A stretch of 64,000 nucleotides of DNA, from contig CAUEEP010000211.1 of NCBI GenBank assembly GCA_958450365.1, positions 434,001 through 498,000 of the forward strand. The letters are read 5' to 3'. How positions within the stretch are numbered: position 1 is the stretch's first letter; each line of letters opens with the position of its first letter. Made by a program: the position numbers and the translations under genes. Below are positions 1 through 11,124 of this stretch, piece after piece. The notes beneath the pieces were generated by a model that was not told where the DNA came from, made no database searches, and was given only the letters and a program-made list of their open reading frames with translations. Source of the DNA: Mesorhabditis belari (Eukaryota > Nematoda > Chromadorea > Rhabditida > Rhabditidae).

Positions 1-1200
1 GATACCAAAATGAGCTCAGAAGCTAATATCCATGCAAAGTTATGCATAGCCGAAGCCCCGCCCATAATGGACATGGTTTAGGTTTTTGCCTCATAACTTT
101 ACGTGGATCTTACATTTTGAGCTCATTTTGGTATCATTCGATGCGCAATTCTCTTCTGCATCGAATGATAATCAAAACAGTTAGTAGAAATAGTAGGGTT
201 AATGCTGAGAAAAACAAGGAAAACTTTAAATTGCCACCGGGAAAAAGGATTGACAGACGTTACAAGCTTAATGTTAAGTATGGATCGGTTCAGGGGAAAG
301 AAGTCTAACCAGATCTAGGCAAGCTTTCGAGATGAGAGCTTTTTTGCGCGCTGCATCGTGTACAAGTTTCATTTCTGCAACGAACCGTGTCCCCATTGAT
401 AATCGAAATATTTATTGATCGCCCATCTGGCCTCAGTCAAGCGCTCAAGCGTCAGCCAATCGGGAAACGTCAAATTTTGCTCTTTCTGAAGTTAGAAAAT
501 TCCAGTTATTCTTTTAATAATTTAAAAGCGATTTTTATTTTCTTTAAACTTTACCGCACAAATCATCGCGTCAACGAACGGGTTCAGTTCCAATAAATTT
601 CTCCATTTCTCGCCCGTATTCGCGACAAAATCCGTGATGATTTCCTGAATTTTCTCGTGATTTCCTTCCAAATCTATGATTTTTTTATGTTTTTACTTTA
701 TCATTATAATAAAATATCATTTTTATTTAATTTCTTGCCTGATATTGTTCTTCAAATTCTTTAAATGGGCGTGATTTAGGTTTTTAGCCAATAACTTTAC
801 GTGGATATTAGGTTTTCAGCTGATTTTGGTATCATTCGATGCGCAATTCTCTTCTGCATCGAATGATAGTCAAAATTGAAGGGTTGATGCGTCCATTATG
901 GGCGGGGCTTAGCCCATAATGGACATGGTTTAGGTTTTTGCCTCATAACTTTACATGGATATTAGCTTCTGAGCTCATTTTGGTATCATTCGATGCGAAA
1001 TTCTCTTCTGCATCGAATGATAGTCAAAATTGAAGGGTTGATGCGTCCATTATGGGCGGGGCTTAGCCGAAGCCCCGCCCATAATGGACGTGCTTTAGGT
1101 TTTTGCCTCATAACTTTGCATGGATATTAGGTTTTGAGCTCATTTTGGTATCATTCGATGCGCAATTCTCTTCTGCATCGAATGACAGTAAAAAATAGTC
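1..1200. repeat. Cluster of about four copies of a short palindromic MITE-like repeat
   Basis: Copies lie near 55-170, 770-890, 905-1060 and 1070-1190. Each carries the phrase TTTTGGTATCATTCGATGCG followed by its near-reverse complement CTGCATCGAATGATA, so each can form a hairpin. The copies are joined by AGCCCCGCCCATAATGGAC and its reverse complement. A related TTTTGGTATCATTCGAT hairpin lies near 30750-30800. No coding capacity is seen. The cluster occupies the last introns of the acid phosphatase gene and may have cost that gene its 3' exons. Confidence 0.7.
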
Positions 1201-4200
1201 AAAACCAAAGGGTTGATGCTGAGAAAAACAAGAAAAACCTTAAATTGATGATTTTCCGAATTTTTTTTGATTCAAATCTATGATTCTTTATGATTTATTT
1301 ATTTCCCTTTATCATTAGAATATCATTTTTATTTAATTTCTTGCCTGATATTTTTCTTCAAATTCTTTAAAAGCCGGTAATTGTGCTCGCTCGTCTTTTG
1401 TTTGAGTGTAACGCGGGCAACCTTGACCTGGCTCGAAAATCTAAAGAATTTTCAAATTTTTAAAAGATAAGTGTGCTAGATGCTTAACGTTTCCGATAAC
1501 TTGGTAAACTCTCGACATTTGGCGCATTAAACGAATTTCAATGCGCTAGTTGGCGAGAGTTTTCACGCGCACAAAGTTCACCGAGCAGTGAGGCTAATTG
1601 TGAAGGGTTTTAAGCTATAAAAGCATCAAGAAAAGCTATCAAAATATGATTTTAAAATATCAAAAATAACCAGCAATAAGAAATCTATAATTTTCTATTT
1701 AAAAAGCTGAATAATTTGAAATTCTTACTCGATCCGGATAGGTTCCTGTGTGAATGGGGACGGGCATCCAATTGAAAGGCCAATCCTAGAAGAAAATAGA
1801 GTCTAATCATTAAAAATAGAGTCTAATCGAATTTCTATAGATAAAATATAGCTAAATCTCTAAAAAAAGTATCTAACTAAAGCTTTTTTCGTGCAAAAAA
1901 ACTAACTCGAATCTTTAAAAGTTCTTTAAAATTTTTTCCTCTTTAAAAGTACATCTTTAAGTTTTTCCTGAATAAGAATTTGCAAATTTATAAATTTATT
2001 CTATAGATTTCTATCTATAGATATATTTAGACAATACTAAATACTCTATTTTTCGAAATACTCACCTCTCCTAGCTCAGGATTACTGTAGAAACCGGCCA
2101 TATTAGCGACAGCGGATTGCAAGCAACGATCGTCCATCGCGGAAAGGACAAGAGTCTAAAAGAATATCGTTATCTATGTCTAGATCAAAAATAACTATTA
2201 GAATTTAAGATTTACCTCATATTGATTAAAAGATTTCGACACGAGACGATACTTGTCGATGTACCTCGATTTCAGCTTCAAACCTGTCTCGTACTGTTGC
2301 CGGAGACCTCGCTGAAAATTAGACTTTTTTGAAATACAGTTATTCACATCTAGATACTGGTACAAATAATTCACAAGCACAATCCCTAAGTTTCAATGCG
2401 CTAGTTGGGGACGCGCACAAAGTTCGCCGAGCTTGTCTATTAGGTTGGCAACTAAATAATGGCCCTCGCCCTTTTTTGATAAAATCTTTTAATCTTTGCG
2501 TTTAATCTACCCTCGCTTGTTGTTAATTGAATATTACTGAATTTCTGGTGCATTATTATACGTTTTTTACTTTCCTTGATTTGATACTTTTCAAATAATT
2601 TTGTTTAGAAATGGAAGATCTCAAATATCGAATGCGTGTTTGTCTCTGGTACGACTACAAACAAGACAAAACAGCTGCCGAATCCCACAGAGATTTATTG
2701 CGAGTTTTTGGTGATGAAGCTCTTTCCGAAACACAATGTAAGAGATGGTATCGACGGTTCAAGGAAGGGGATGAAAGTCTTGAAGATGAGCCTCGCCAAG
2801 GACGACCCGAACTTCTGCAGAACGATATTTTGGAAGCAGCTTTAAAGGAGGATCCAAGTCAAACATCACGCGAGCTAGGGGATCGATTGGGCTTTTCGCA
2901 TACTGCAATCGAAAAGCGACTTCATGCATTGGGGAAAAGTAACCGCAGTGGAAAGTGGATTCCGCATGAATTGAGCGAAGAAAATAAGGCTACTCGTGTT
3001 ATCACAGCTGGAATACTACTAAAACTTGCGAAAAAGGGAAGCTTCTTGGATTCCATTGTCACTTCTGATGAAAAATGGATCTTTTATGATAATCGAACGC
3101 GAAAACGACAGTGGCTTAGCACAAACGAAGACCCAAAACCAACTCCGAAGCCGGATATTCACTCAAAGAAAACTCTCCTCTGCGTGTGGTGGAGTTCTCG
3201 TGGGTTGGTGCATTTCGAGGTTCTCAAAAGCCGGCAAACGGTCAATTCAGAACTCTATTCGTCTCAACTACATCGTGTAGATCAAGCAATTCGCTCTCAA
3301 GGACTCGAACCCTCTTCAATTCATTTTCTCCATGATAACGCAAAACCACACACTGCAAAACTTACAATGGAGAAAATCGAGGAGTTGGGCTGGAATGTTC
3401 TTCCTCATGTGCCATACAGCCCGGATATGGGGCCTAGTGATTACCATCTTTTTCGATCGATGCAACACTTTCTAGCCGAGAAAAAGTTCAATGACCTTGA
3501 CGAAGTCCGAATTTCAGTGCAGAAGTTCTTTGACGATCAACCAGAAGAATTTTTCAAGAGAGGAATCCAGTTGCTCCGTCAAAAGTGGAAAGAAGTAATA
3601 AAGAATGACGGAGAATACCTCTTGGATTGATGTTGATATTTGTTCATCTTGTTAATAAATTTTTTGTTTTTACTGAAAAGGGCCATTATTTAGTTGCCAA
3701 CCTGATATGTATCTCGATTTCAGCTTTAGACCTGTCTCGTATTGTTGCCGGAGACCTCGCTGAAAATTGGATTCTTTCTCAAATACAGTTATTCACATCT
3801 AAATACTGGTACAAATAATTCACAAGCACAATCCCTAGAAATGTAGAGAAGAAAAAAGTAAGGAAAAAGAATAAAATCAATAAGTCTACCCGCGATCGAA
3901 CCCTAAAGGGATCCTAACCAATCGGCCATGGCGACACGTTGAGTCTTGACGTCGAAAAGACTCATAATCAAAGGGTTTAGTTAAACAGGGACTGAAGGAA
4001 CTAGTTTGAAGTTTGAGAAACGAGACGATACTTGTCTATGTATCTCGATTTGAGCTTTAGACCGGTCTCGTACTGTTGCCGGAGACCTCGCTGGAAATTG
4101 GATTCTTTTTGAAATACAATTATTCACAGATACTGGTACAGATACTGTCTAGATACTGGTACAAACAATTCACAAGCACAATCTCTAAGTTTCAATGCGC

Positions 4201-7200
4201 TAGTTGGCGAATGTTTTCACGCGCACAAAGTTCACCGAGCTTGTCTATGTATCTCGATTTCAGCTTTAGACCTGTCTCGTACTGTTGCCAGAGAAAATTG
4301 GATTCTTCTTCAAATACAGTCATTCACATCTAGATACTAGTACAAATAATTCACAAGCACAATCCCTAAGCCAAAAAAAAAAGTAGAGAAGAAAAAAAGT
4401 AAGGAAGAGAAAAAGCAAAACGGAATAGAACCAATAAGTCCAGCCGGGCTTGAACCCTTGACCTCTCGAGTAAGAAACAAGGATCCTAACCAATCGCCCA
4501 TGCACAGACACAATGCACATCGGCGCGAAATAAGGCAAAAATGCGTTTTCTATCGAATTTTTCCGGGAGTACCTTTTTTAGATGCGGAAAATTGTGCTGA
4601 TTCCGAATCTGAAGGAATTTTTCAAATCCCCTTGACAGAAATTTTTTAAATTGAGTTTTAGCGGTTTTTTTGGTCATTTTGTATGGGAAATTTTGTGGTA
4701 CCCTGCAGTTTGGGGCTCGTAACTCGACAACGAGGGTCTAGAACCAAAAACGAAGGGATAATTTTTATTCTAGAGACTCTTACGAGCATTTTGATGCAAA
4801 AACCATCAAATTTGCTCAACCCTACAAAAAGTTATAACATCTTTAAAGAAATTTTGCAAAATACACTAAAAACATAAGGGGAAACCGTGGCCGAGTGGTC
4901 TAAGGCGCGCGACGTGAATCCCGCGCAAAAGTATGGGGTTGTTGGTTCGGCTCTCCCGCGCACTTGAGCTATTATTTTGCATATTTCTTTATTTGTTTTG
5001 AGTGAATACGATACATAGCTACATTGTTCTTTTCAACAAAACAATTGTGCAATAGAGAATTTTTTAAATTTTCGTATTTCTTTTTTAAAAAATTTTATAA
5101 CTTTTTGTAGGGTTGAGCAAATTTGATGGTTTTTGCATCAAAATGTTCGTAAGAGTCTCTAGAATAAAAATTATCCCTTCGTTTTTTGGTTCTAGACCCT
5201 CGTTGTCGAGTTACGAGCCCCAAACTGCAGGGTACCACAAAATTTCCCATACAAAATGACCAAAAAAACCGCTAAAACTCAATTTAAAAAATTTCTGTCA
5301 AGGGGATTTGAAAAATTCCTTCAGATTCGGAATCAGCACAATTTTTTGCGCATCTAAAAAAGGTACTCCCAGAAAAATTCGATAGAAAACGCATTTTCGC
5401 GCCGATGTGCAATGGGTCTGGACGTCGAAAAGGCTCATAATCAAAGGGTTTAGTTAAACAGGGACTGAAGGAACTAGTTCGAAGATTGAGAATAGATTGA
5501 GAACAGATTGAGAAACGGGGAAAGTGGGCAGAAGCTAAAAGACTTATCCATCGTGGCTATAGGGTTGTCTAATTGTTTTTGGATTATTATTATTGAATCT
5601 TTAGTTATGAGGTTATACATTTTCGTTATTTACTTACCGTAGTCAGTGCTCCGATCGGCTTTTTCTCGTATTCCCCGGGGACAATCGCTTTGAAACGACG
5701 GATCGGCGTTCGGGCGCCGTGTCGAAATATCTGAAGGTTAAAAAAAAACTATAAATAATTGAGTAATTGAGTATAATGTAAGAATTCTATGAATAGAAAG
5801 TGAAATAATAGTTTATTTATTTATTTCTTTGTATTATATTGGTAGACAGCTTAGTTTGGCTTTTTCAAAACTGTCAGCTCCGAGTCAAACTGATATTTTA
5901 ATTACTATTATTATTATTCAATGATTTGTCGAATCTTATGTAAATCTGTTCTCCCCTGTGCTTATCCCTTTCATCGCCGAGAAGGAGCTGTCCTTGGGAT
6001 TGCCTAGGAGGACAAGTGAGGCTCTCACTTGGAGTCCCCCCTTTCCCTTTCACTCATTTGTAATCTATTCGTCTTATTGTACTACTGTCAATAAAGATAC
6101 ATAGCTTCCGGGTCTATGCAAAGCAAAAAGGAATGGAACCAATAAGTCCAGCCGGGTCCAGCCAGTTCAGGTCGGTCATTTCACAGGCACTCCCCTCTAA
6201 TACGTTGAAGGAGTTGAGTTGGATTGTCGGGGTGTTAGAGATGGCAGGATATCAAAAGGGATCCACTCTCTTTAAATTAACCCAAATTCTAGTCCATATA
6301 CACCTAGGAACGAATAAAACTTTAAAGTCATAATTGGGAAAATACAGAGAAGATTAGCATGGCCTCTGCGCAAGGATGAAAATTCGTGAAGCGTTCCAAA
6401 TTTTTTTTTGTGTTTCCTAACTGTAGTCTTACTGTACTATTTTTAGTTTTCTTTCTTTGTAGCAATATGTTATCTGCGGTTATGATTATCTAAATTCGCT
6501 TCTATTCGTCCCTGAATAAAGCATATATACCGTATTTTCTCTAATAGTAGTGCACCTAAAGCTTCGTCTAAATCGCTCGAAATCTCGAAAACAGCTTATC
6601 AGAACCTATCGATGTGGGGTCGGAAAATGTAGCTGACAATGAGAGCTTGTGGGGGATTAGAGGGTTGAGCTTCTGCAAAAGCTTAGAAACCGTAAAATAG
6701 TCACCAACTCGGCTCGCCCGGGTGCACTACTATTAGAGAAAATACGGTATTATACTTTGCTTGATGATTGTTCAAAGAAGATCCCGATCATTTGATCAAT
6801 CACAGTCGATCAATCACAGCCAACTGTTAATTCATCTACCGGATTCTCTCTAATAGTAGTGTACCAGGAGCGTCGCCCAAATTCCTCGAAATCTCAAAAA
6901 GCGCTTATCAGAACCTATCGATGTGGGGTCGGAAAATGTAGCTAACGATGAGATCTAGTGGGGGATTTGAGTGTTGAGCTTTTGCAAAAGCTTTGAAAAC
7001 CGTAAAATAGTCATCAACTCGACTCGCCCGGGTGCACTACTTTTAGAGAAAATACGGTATAATTATTTGTTTTTTTTGTAAAATTTAGTTTTAAAACTAA
7101 AATTTTCAAAATATATCAATCTAAATATGCTCTTTATAAATAACTGAGTAATTTCTGTAATAAATAATAAGTAATAAATGCTTATAAGTAATTGAGTAAT

Positions 7201-7368
7201 TTATCGTAGAATTCTCATAGAAATTATGTTTCTAAGTTTCTAAGTTGAATCTAGGTTCAATAAAAAAAACCGTTCACCAACCACTTGCACATTGAGCAAT
7301 TCGGGATCGGCAAGCGTTTCCCGAAGAAACACAGAAAATTTCAGTATCAATAGCAGAAATTGGCGCAT
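386..7368 (-). CDS. Histidine acid phosphatase, paralogue 1 (exons 1-8; 3' end not found)
   Basis: Secreted or lysosomal phosphomonoesterase of the histidine acid phosphatase family. Exons in coding order: 7368-7285, 5730-5638, 2311-2216, 2155-2066, 1785-1729, 1440-1345, 644-555 and 485-386. Exon 1 starts at ATG and encodes a signal peptide (MRQFLLLILKF...). Exon 2 carries the catalytic motif RHGARTP (residues 31-37), whose His is the phosphate acceptor. Exon 6 contains IFEPGQGCPRYT, and exon 8 ends in phase 1. Exon lengths match paralogue 2 one for one (32, 19, 32, 30 and 33 1/3 codons for exons 3, 5, 6, 7 and 8), which is strong support for the model. The exon carrying the catalytic HD pair was not found in positions 1-385; it is either beyond the window edge or destroyed by the MITE cluster. 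The intron after exon 6 starts with GC instead of GT. Introns 1 and 2 are swollen by inserts, so expression is uncertain. Confidence 0.8.
2440..3705 (+). mobile_element. Full-length mariner element with intact ends
   Basis: A 1266-bp element. The ends are inverted repeats reading T(T/C)AGGTTGGCAACTAAATAA inward from both sides, followed by TGGCCC. It is flanked by the TA target duplication at 2438-2439 and 3706-3707. The joined flanks (CTTGTC-TA-TGTATCTCG) occur uninterrupted at about 4239-4253, so the empty site is present nearby. Size, TA target, ends and transposase all fit the mariner branch of the Tc1/mariner superfamily. Both ends and the reading frame are intact, which suggests recent insertion. 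Confidence 0.95.
2611..3630 (+). CDS. Mariner transposase, intact 339 aa
   Basis: Cuts and pastes the surrounding element. It starts at ATG 171 bp inside the left end and reads open to a stop 75 bp before the right end. The N-terminal helix-turn-helix region (to about residue 115) includes CKRWYRRFKEGDESLED. The catalytic triad is D153 (TSDEKW), D242 (HDNAKPH) and D277 (SPDMGPSDYHLF), with 34 residues between the last two, the D,D34D spacing of true mariners. Length and start are normal for the family. No frameshift or stop is seen, so the protein could be active; only assay or copy comparison would show this. Confidence 0.95.
   Translation: MEDLKYRMRVCLWYDYKQDKTAAESHRDLLRVFGDEALSETQCKRWYRRFKEGDESLEDEPRQGRPELLQNDILEAALKEDPSQTSRELGDRLGFSHTAIEKRLHALGKSNRSGKWIPHELSEENKATRVITAGILLKLAKKGSFLDSIVTSDEKWIFYDNRTRKRQWLSTNEDPKPTPKPDIHSKKTLLCVWWSSRGLVHFEVLKSRQTVNSELYSSQLHRVDQAIRSQGLEPSSIHFLHDNAKPHTAKLTMEKIEELGWNVLPHVPYSPDMGPSDYHLFRSMQHFLAEKKFNDLDEVRISVQKFFDDQPEEFFKRGIQLLRQKWKEVIKNDGEYLLD
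3706..4372 (-). pseudogene. Three extra degenerate copies of acid phosphatase exon 3
   Basis: The functional exon 3 (2311-2216) and its acceptor-side intron reappear at 3764-3706 (copy B, cut by the mariner and continued at 2439-2405), 4093-4019 (copy D) and about 4302-4232 (copy C). B and D keep the acceptor and the start RGLRQQYETGLKLKSRYI. D then reads DKYRLVSQTSN and stops. C has lost the acceptor and first codons. B and C share a different tail (DKLGELCAR). None has an evident donor, so they look like decayed tandem duplicates rather than alternative exons. Related tail sequence also lies at 1534-1590. Confidence 0.75.
3885..3955 (-). other. tRNA-like relic
   Basis: Read on the minus strand it contains GGCCGATTGGTTAGGATC (D-arm or A-box like) followed closely by GGGTTCGATC (B-box like), with the anticodon arm mostly deleted. 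It resembles the longer relic at 4435-4512. It cannot fold as a working tRNA. Confidence 0.4.
4435..4512 (-). other. tRNA-like relic
   Basis: The minus strand reads GGGCGATTGGTTAGGATCC, then an anticodon-arm-like stretch, then AAGGGTTCAAGCCCGGCTGG. Internal promoter boxes are recognisable, but the stems do not pair well. It lies at the edge of the fold-back element and belongs to the same loose family as the relics at 3885-3955 and 46109-46181. I read it as tRNA-derived, not functional. Confidence 0.4.
4510..5420. repeat. Large fold-back element, arms about 330-370 bp
   Basis: The left arm (about 4510-4877) and right arm (about 5085-5420) are near-perfect reverse complements; for example CAATGCACATCGGCGCGAAA on the left matches TTTCGCGCCGATGTGCAATG on the right. 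The loop of about 200 bp carries a tRNA-like sequence. It sits in intron 2 of acid phosphatase paralogue 1. No transposase is encoded, so it is probably a non-autonomous DNA element. Confidence 0.85.
4881..4963 (+). other. Class II tRNA-like sequence (Ser/Leu type), probably a pseudogene
   Basis: It contains CCGTGGCCGAGTGGTCTAAG, a typical A-box and D-arm of tRNA-Ser or tRNA-Leu, and a B-box-like GTTGGTTCGGCTC at the right distance for a long variable arm. The anticodon stem would be CGCG/CGCG around a loop of about 10 nt instead of 7, and the acceptor ends do not pair. It is placed exactly in the loop of the fold-back element. Confidence 0.45.
6332..6408 (+). pseudogene. U6 snRNA pseudogene
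   Basis: The conserved U6 core is recognisable (AATACAGAGAAGATTAGCAT, then GGCCTCTGCGCAAGGATGA, then AAATTCGTGAAGCGTTCC and a T run). It contains the ACAGAGA box and the AGC catalytic triad. About seven bases are missing after GGATGA, and the 5' stem-loop cannot be recognised upstream. It lies in intron 1 of acid phosphatase paralogue 1, antisense to that gene. I read it as a retroposed or degenerate copy. Confidence 0.8.
6528..7059. mobile_element. MITE dimer, TACCGTATTTTCTCTAATAG family (copy 1)
   Basis: Two MITE units of about 220 bp (6528-6752 and about 6838-7059) have ends reading TACCGTATTTTCTCTAATAG and the reverse complement. They are separated by an 85-bp spacer starting TTATACTTTGCTTGATGATT. 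The same MITE-spacer-MITE arrangement recurs at 47473, 59204 and 61397. No protein is encoded. Confidence 0.85.
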
Positions 7369-7796
7369 TTTTTAAACCCAAGTGAACTCAAGACAGCTGA
7401 AAATTTGAAAATTTGAAAATTTGAAAAATGAAATTGAGTAATGTATCAAAATTTCCTTAAAATAAGGGAAAACTTGAAGAAAAACCTTTGATGAATGAGA
7501 GAAAAGATTTAAAAGAAAGAAAAGATTTAAATGTTTTTGAAAATGTCTAATTGAAAGTGAAAATGAAGATAAATTGAGGAAAAATTTCAAAAAAAAAAAA
7601 GTAGTTGAGGCTAAAGATTCGGTTTTTCGAGGAAATTTTTTCGTGTTTTGTATGGTGGAAATGCATGTTTTGCTCGGGGGTTTCCCCGTTTCGAATTGGG
7701 AAGAGCACGTGTGCTCGGCGCGTGCTTTATGCGCAAACCTTGTGAGTGCAACCTTTCTGGTGCAATGGATTCTTCATTTTCTTGTCACAATGATCA
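7369..7796. other. Upstream region of acid phosphatase paralogue 1, no gene seen
   Basis: AT-rich DNA with a short GAAAATTTGAAAATTTG repeat around 7398-7430. I see no exon with family support on either strand. The promoter of the minus-strand phosphatase should lie here, but no element can be assigned. Confidence 0.4.
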
Positions 7797-8047
7797 GTGT
7801 CACGAGAAGAATAAAGAATCGTTTACGACTTTTAAGCACAAAGTACAGATAGTTTTATGTATCAAAATGATTTTCGATTATTTGCGCAAGTGTTCATAAG
7901 CAGAATTCGCAAAGGGAAACTTATTTTTTTAAAAAGAAACGAGATCTCAAAGTTGTTGTAGATTCTCGTGTTGTTGTAGATGTTGTTGTTGTCGAGTTGT
8001 TGTATAAAGTTGTTGCAGATTCTGATTGACTTGCTTATGGAATAACA
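7797..8047. repeat. Direct repeat R1, copy 1
   Basis: About 220-250 bp matching 12061-12283 closely; both begin AGTGTCACGAGAAGAATAAA and end near GATTGACTTGCT. Together with R2 (11125-11800 and 13672-14345) this gives the order R1-R2-R1-R2, i.e. a tandem duplication. The LINE lies between R1 and R2 of the first unit. Confidence 0.85.
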
Positions 8048-11000
8048 GTGGCTCCGAGCGCCCCAGCCCGGCCATCGGAGTATCATCGGCTACGACAACT
8101 ACACTTCTGCCCCGCACGGCCTCCCTGCTCTCTTCCGGCATCAAGGGATCAGGCAAAGGCCGAGAGACGATCCAATCTCGGGACATCAGGATGCCATATG
8201 GACAACGGACCAAGGAACGGAACTCAACGACAAAGCCCAAGCCTTCGACTCTGCACTTTCAACGCCAGGACAGCCGCCTCGCAAGCCGATAAGACTACAC
8301 TCTTTGAGATGAGCAAGAAGATCAAATTCGACATCATCGCCCTCCAAGAAACAAAGGCCAAAGATGACTCCACGAAGACACAGGCGAACGGCGACCTGCT
8401 CATACTCGGGCACAAAGTCACCAACAAGAACATCGGAGGAGTAGGCTTCCTGGTCAACAAGGACATCGTGCCACTCGTCGACAGCCATGAGATCATCTCT
8501 CCACGACTCGCAGTCCTCCACCTCAAGCCACCGAGAAACCGCGACATCGCCGTCTACAGCTGCTACGCCCCAACCTCCGCAGCCGAGGAAGACGAACGAG
8601 AAGCCTTCTACGAAGACCTCGAAGCAACATTCAAGAAAGACAGAAGCTTCTACAAGTTCGTGCTCGGAGACTTCAACGCGATAATCAGGAACAGCGGCAC
8701 CGGGAGGGTCGGAAAGTTCGGACTCGGCACACGCAACGACAACGGCGACCGTCTGGAAGAGCTACTATGGTCAGCAAGACTCACTCACGGGAACTCTCAG
8801 TTCAAGAAGAAGACTTCAAGACGATGGACCTGGTGCTCACCCAACGGTCAGACGAAGTGCGAGATCGACCACATCTTCGCCAACAGGAAATGGACGCTTC
8901 TAGACGTCGGCATGGTGCCCTCTTTCGTCACCGGCTCAGACCATCGACTCGTGCGAGCAAAAGTGAAGCTGAGCGAACAAATGGCAAAGAAGATCCTCCA
9001 CCGACCAACAAAGGAGAAGAACCTCGCCCACGACTTTTCGGTACTACCACAACTCCTCAGGGATAAGGATTGGAAACAGTCGGGAGACCACAACGAGGAC
9101 TACGACCCCCTGGTCAAGAACCTCAAGAAATGCGAGAAGTGCAGTGTACCACAGACCAAAGATCAGAGGATCTCAGACGCGACCAAGGAGCTGCTCAAGA
9201 TGAGGATCCGCGTCAAGAACAACACCAATTCCACAGAGCTGGAACGAAGAGCAGCTGACAAAGCATGCCGCAACCACCTCAAGATGGACCTCAGCAACCA
9301 CCGCAAGCGAAAGCTCCTGGAAGCAGCCGAAGCAAGACAAAGCATCAAGAGGTGTAGACGAGGACTCATCCAAGAGAGACAAGTCTTCACAGCCCTCAAG
9401 GACAACAACGGCACAAGAACCAACTCAAGAGCGGCGATGGTGAAGATTGTCCAAGACTTCTACACCGACCTCTACTCGTCGACAGGCACCCACCCACCAC
9501 CGCAAGTCCCAGCTGCTACAGAAGAAATGCCGACAGTCCTCCCAGCCGAAATCAGAGCAGCCATCGCCACCACCAAGACTGGAACAGCACCAGGGCCAGA
9601 CCACATCAAGAAAGAGCTACTCAAGGCTGGAGGAGAAGACATACACAAGCTGCTGGCCGAATGCTTCACCTACCTCCACAACCAGAGGATGCCTGACCAC
9701 TGGCGAGAAGCAAGAACAGTCCTGCTCTACAAGAAAGGAGACAAAGAAGACATCGGAAACTACAGGCCAATATCTCTGCTATCGGCTCTGTACAAGCTCT
9801 ACACGAAGATTCTCCAACAACGAATAGAGCGGCAACTCGACGACTACCAGCCAGTGGAGCAGACCGGCTTCCGCAAGAACTTCTCGGTGATCGACCACAT
9901 GCAAGCCGTCACCCAACTGATCGAAAAAAACACGAGAATTCCGAATGCCACTCATCCTGGTGTTCGTCGACTACAAGAAGGCATTCGACTCAGTGGAACA
10001 CGGCGCAGTGACACAAGCCCTCCTCGACGCAGGGATTGATCTCGGATATATCCACGCCATACAAGACTGCTACACGGAGGCTACCACCACCAGCAAGATG
10101 TTCGAGATGGAAGTCCACATCCCGATCAAGCGCGGGGTTCGCCAAGGAGACACCATCTTGCCCAAGCTCTTCACCACAGTTCTCCAGTATGCCATGAAAG
10201 ACCTCGAGTGGGAAGACTACGGTATCCCGGTAGACGGCAGGAACATCACCAACCTACGCTTTGCAGACGACATCGGACTCTGTGCCAAGACACCAGAAGA
10301 AACCCAACGGATGCTAGAAGACCTCGACCGAGTCAGCAAGAAGATTGGCCTCGAGATGAACAAGAAAAAGACTCAGAGCATGAGGAACGCATGGTGCCCA
10401 CCTGGAGAGATCAAGCTGGAAGGTCAACTACTAGAAGAAGTCACCTCCTACACCTACCTCGAAAGAAGCATCAACATGGAGGGAGACCTAAGACCAGAAG
10501 TCGCCAGAAGAAGACGAGCTGCCTGGACAGCACTAGGAAGCATCAAAAAAGTCACAAAGATGTTCAAGAATCACCAGAGAACTCGGGCACACCTCTTTGA
10601 CAGCACCGTCCTCCCGGCACTCTGCTACGGGACAGAGACCTGGGCCACGACACAGTCCACTGAACGAGCCCTGAGAACGACGCATCGAGCCCTTGAAAGG
10701 AACCTCCTCGGGTACAATAGGAAGGCGTAGCTCGACCAAGACCTAAGAAGCACGGATATGCGCCAGCCCTCGGAACTCAGAGATCCAGTGGAAGTGATTG
10801 AGAGAAAAAGACTTAGATGGGCCGACCACGTAGCCAAAAGAACAGACGACAGATGGACGATACGGATCACAGAGTGGCTACCACGAGACCAGAAGAGGCC
10901 CATCGGAAGACCAGCAACGTGGTGGAGCACAAGAGTGGCAGAGACGGTCAGAAAAAGGATGGCTAGAGTGGAACCACCACCAGCACCAGCAAGTCGAAGA

Positions 11001-11102
11001 CTTCGAACCAGGAACAATCAAGCTAGGAAACACTGGATGACAATAGCAAGGGATAGAGAAATGTGGAAGCAGGTTGTGAGCTGCGCAAATAGGAACACTT
11101 GA
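8048..11102 (+). pseudogene. RTE-like LINE retrotransposon, endonuclease plus reverse transcriptase, broken
   Basis: One long reading frame is interrupted twice. The N-terminal apurinic-type endonuclease (about 8230-9000) shows LCTFNARTA, ALQETKAKDD, VLGDFNA and TGSDHRLV. The reverse transcriptase follows, with TGTAPGPDHIKKELL, NYRPISLLS, VFVDYKKAFDS, RQGDTILPKLF and the active-site box LRFADDI. The C-terminal RTE-type tail shows RLRWADHVAKR and KRPIGRPATWW. Lesion 1 is a frameshift at the A7 run near 9924-9930, after VTQLIEK. Lesion 2 is an in-frame TAG at 10728-10730. The G+C content is much higher than in neighbouring DNA, which fits a recent arrival or a foreign compositional history. The first codon of the open stretch is GTG, so the true 5' end is uncertain. 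No target-site duplication was identified. Confidence 0.9.
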
Positions 11103-11124
11103 ATGCGAAGACAGATCAAAAAAA

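Noticed and set aside
42..308. 88-aa frame starting at an ATG in the first MITE cluster
   Set aside because: It runs through MITE sequence into DNA with no motif; opposite strand to the phosphatase gene and no support.
4683..4877. Small frame in the fold-back left arm
   Set aside because: The mirrored arm carries the same sequence; fold-back structure explains the openness better than coding.
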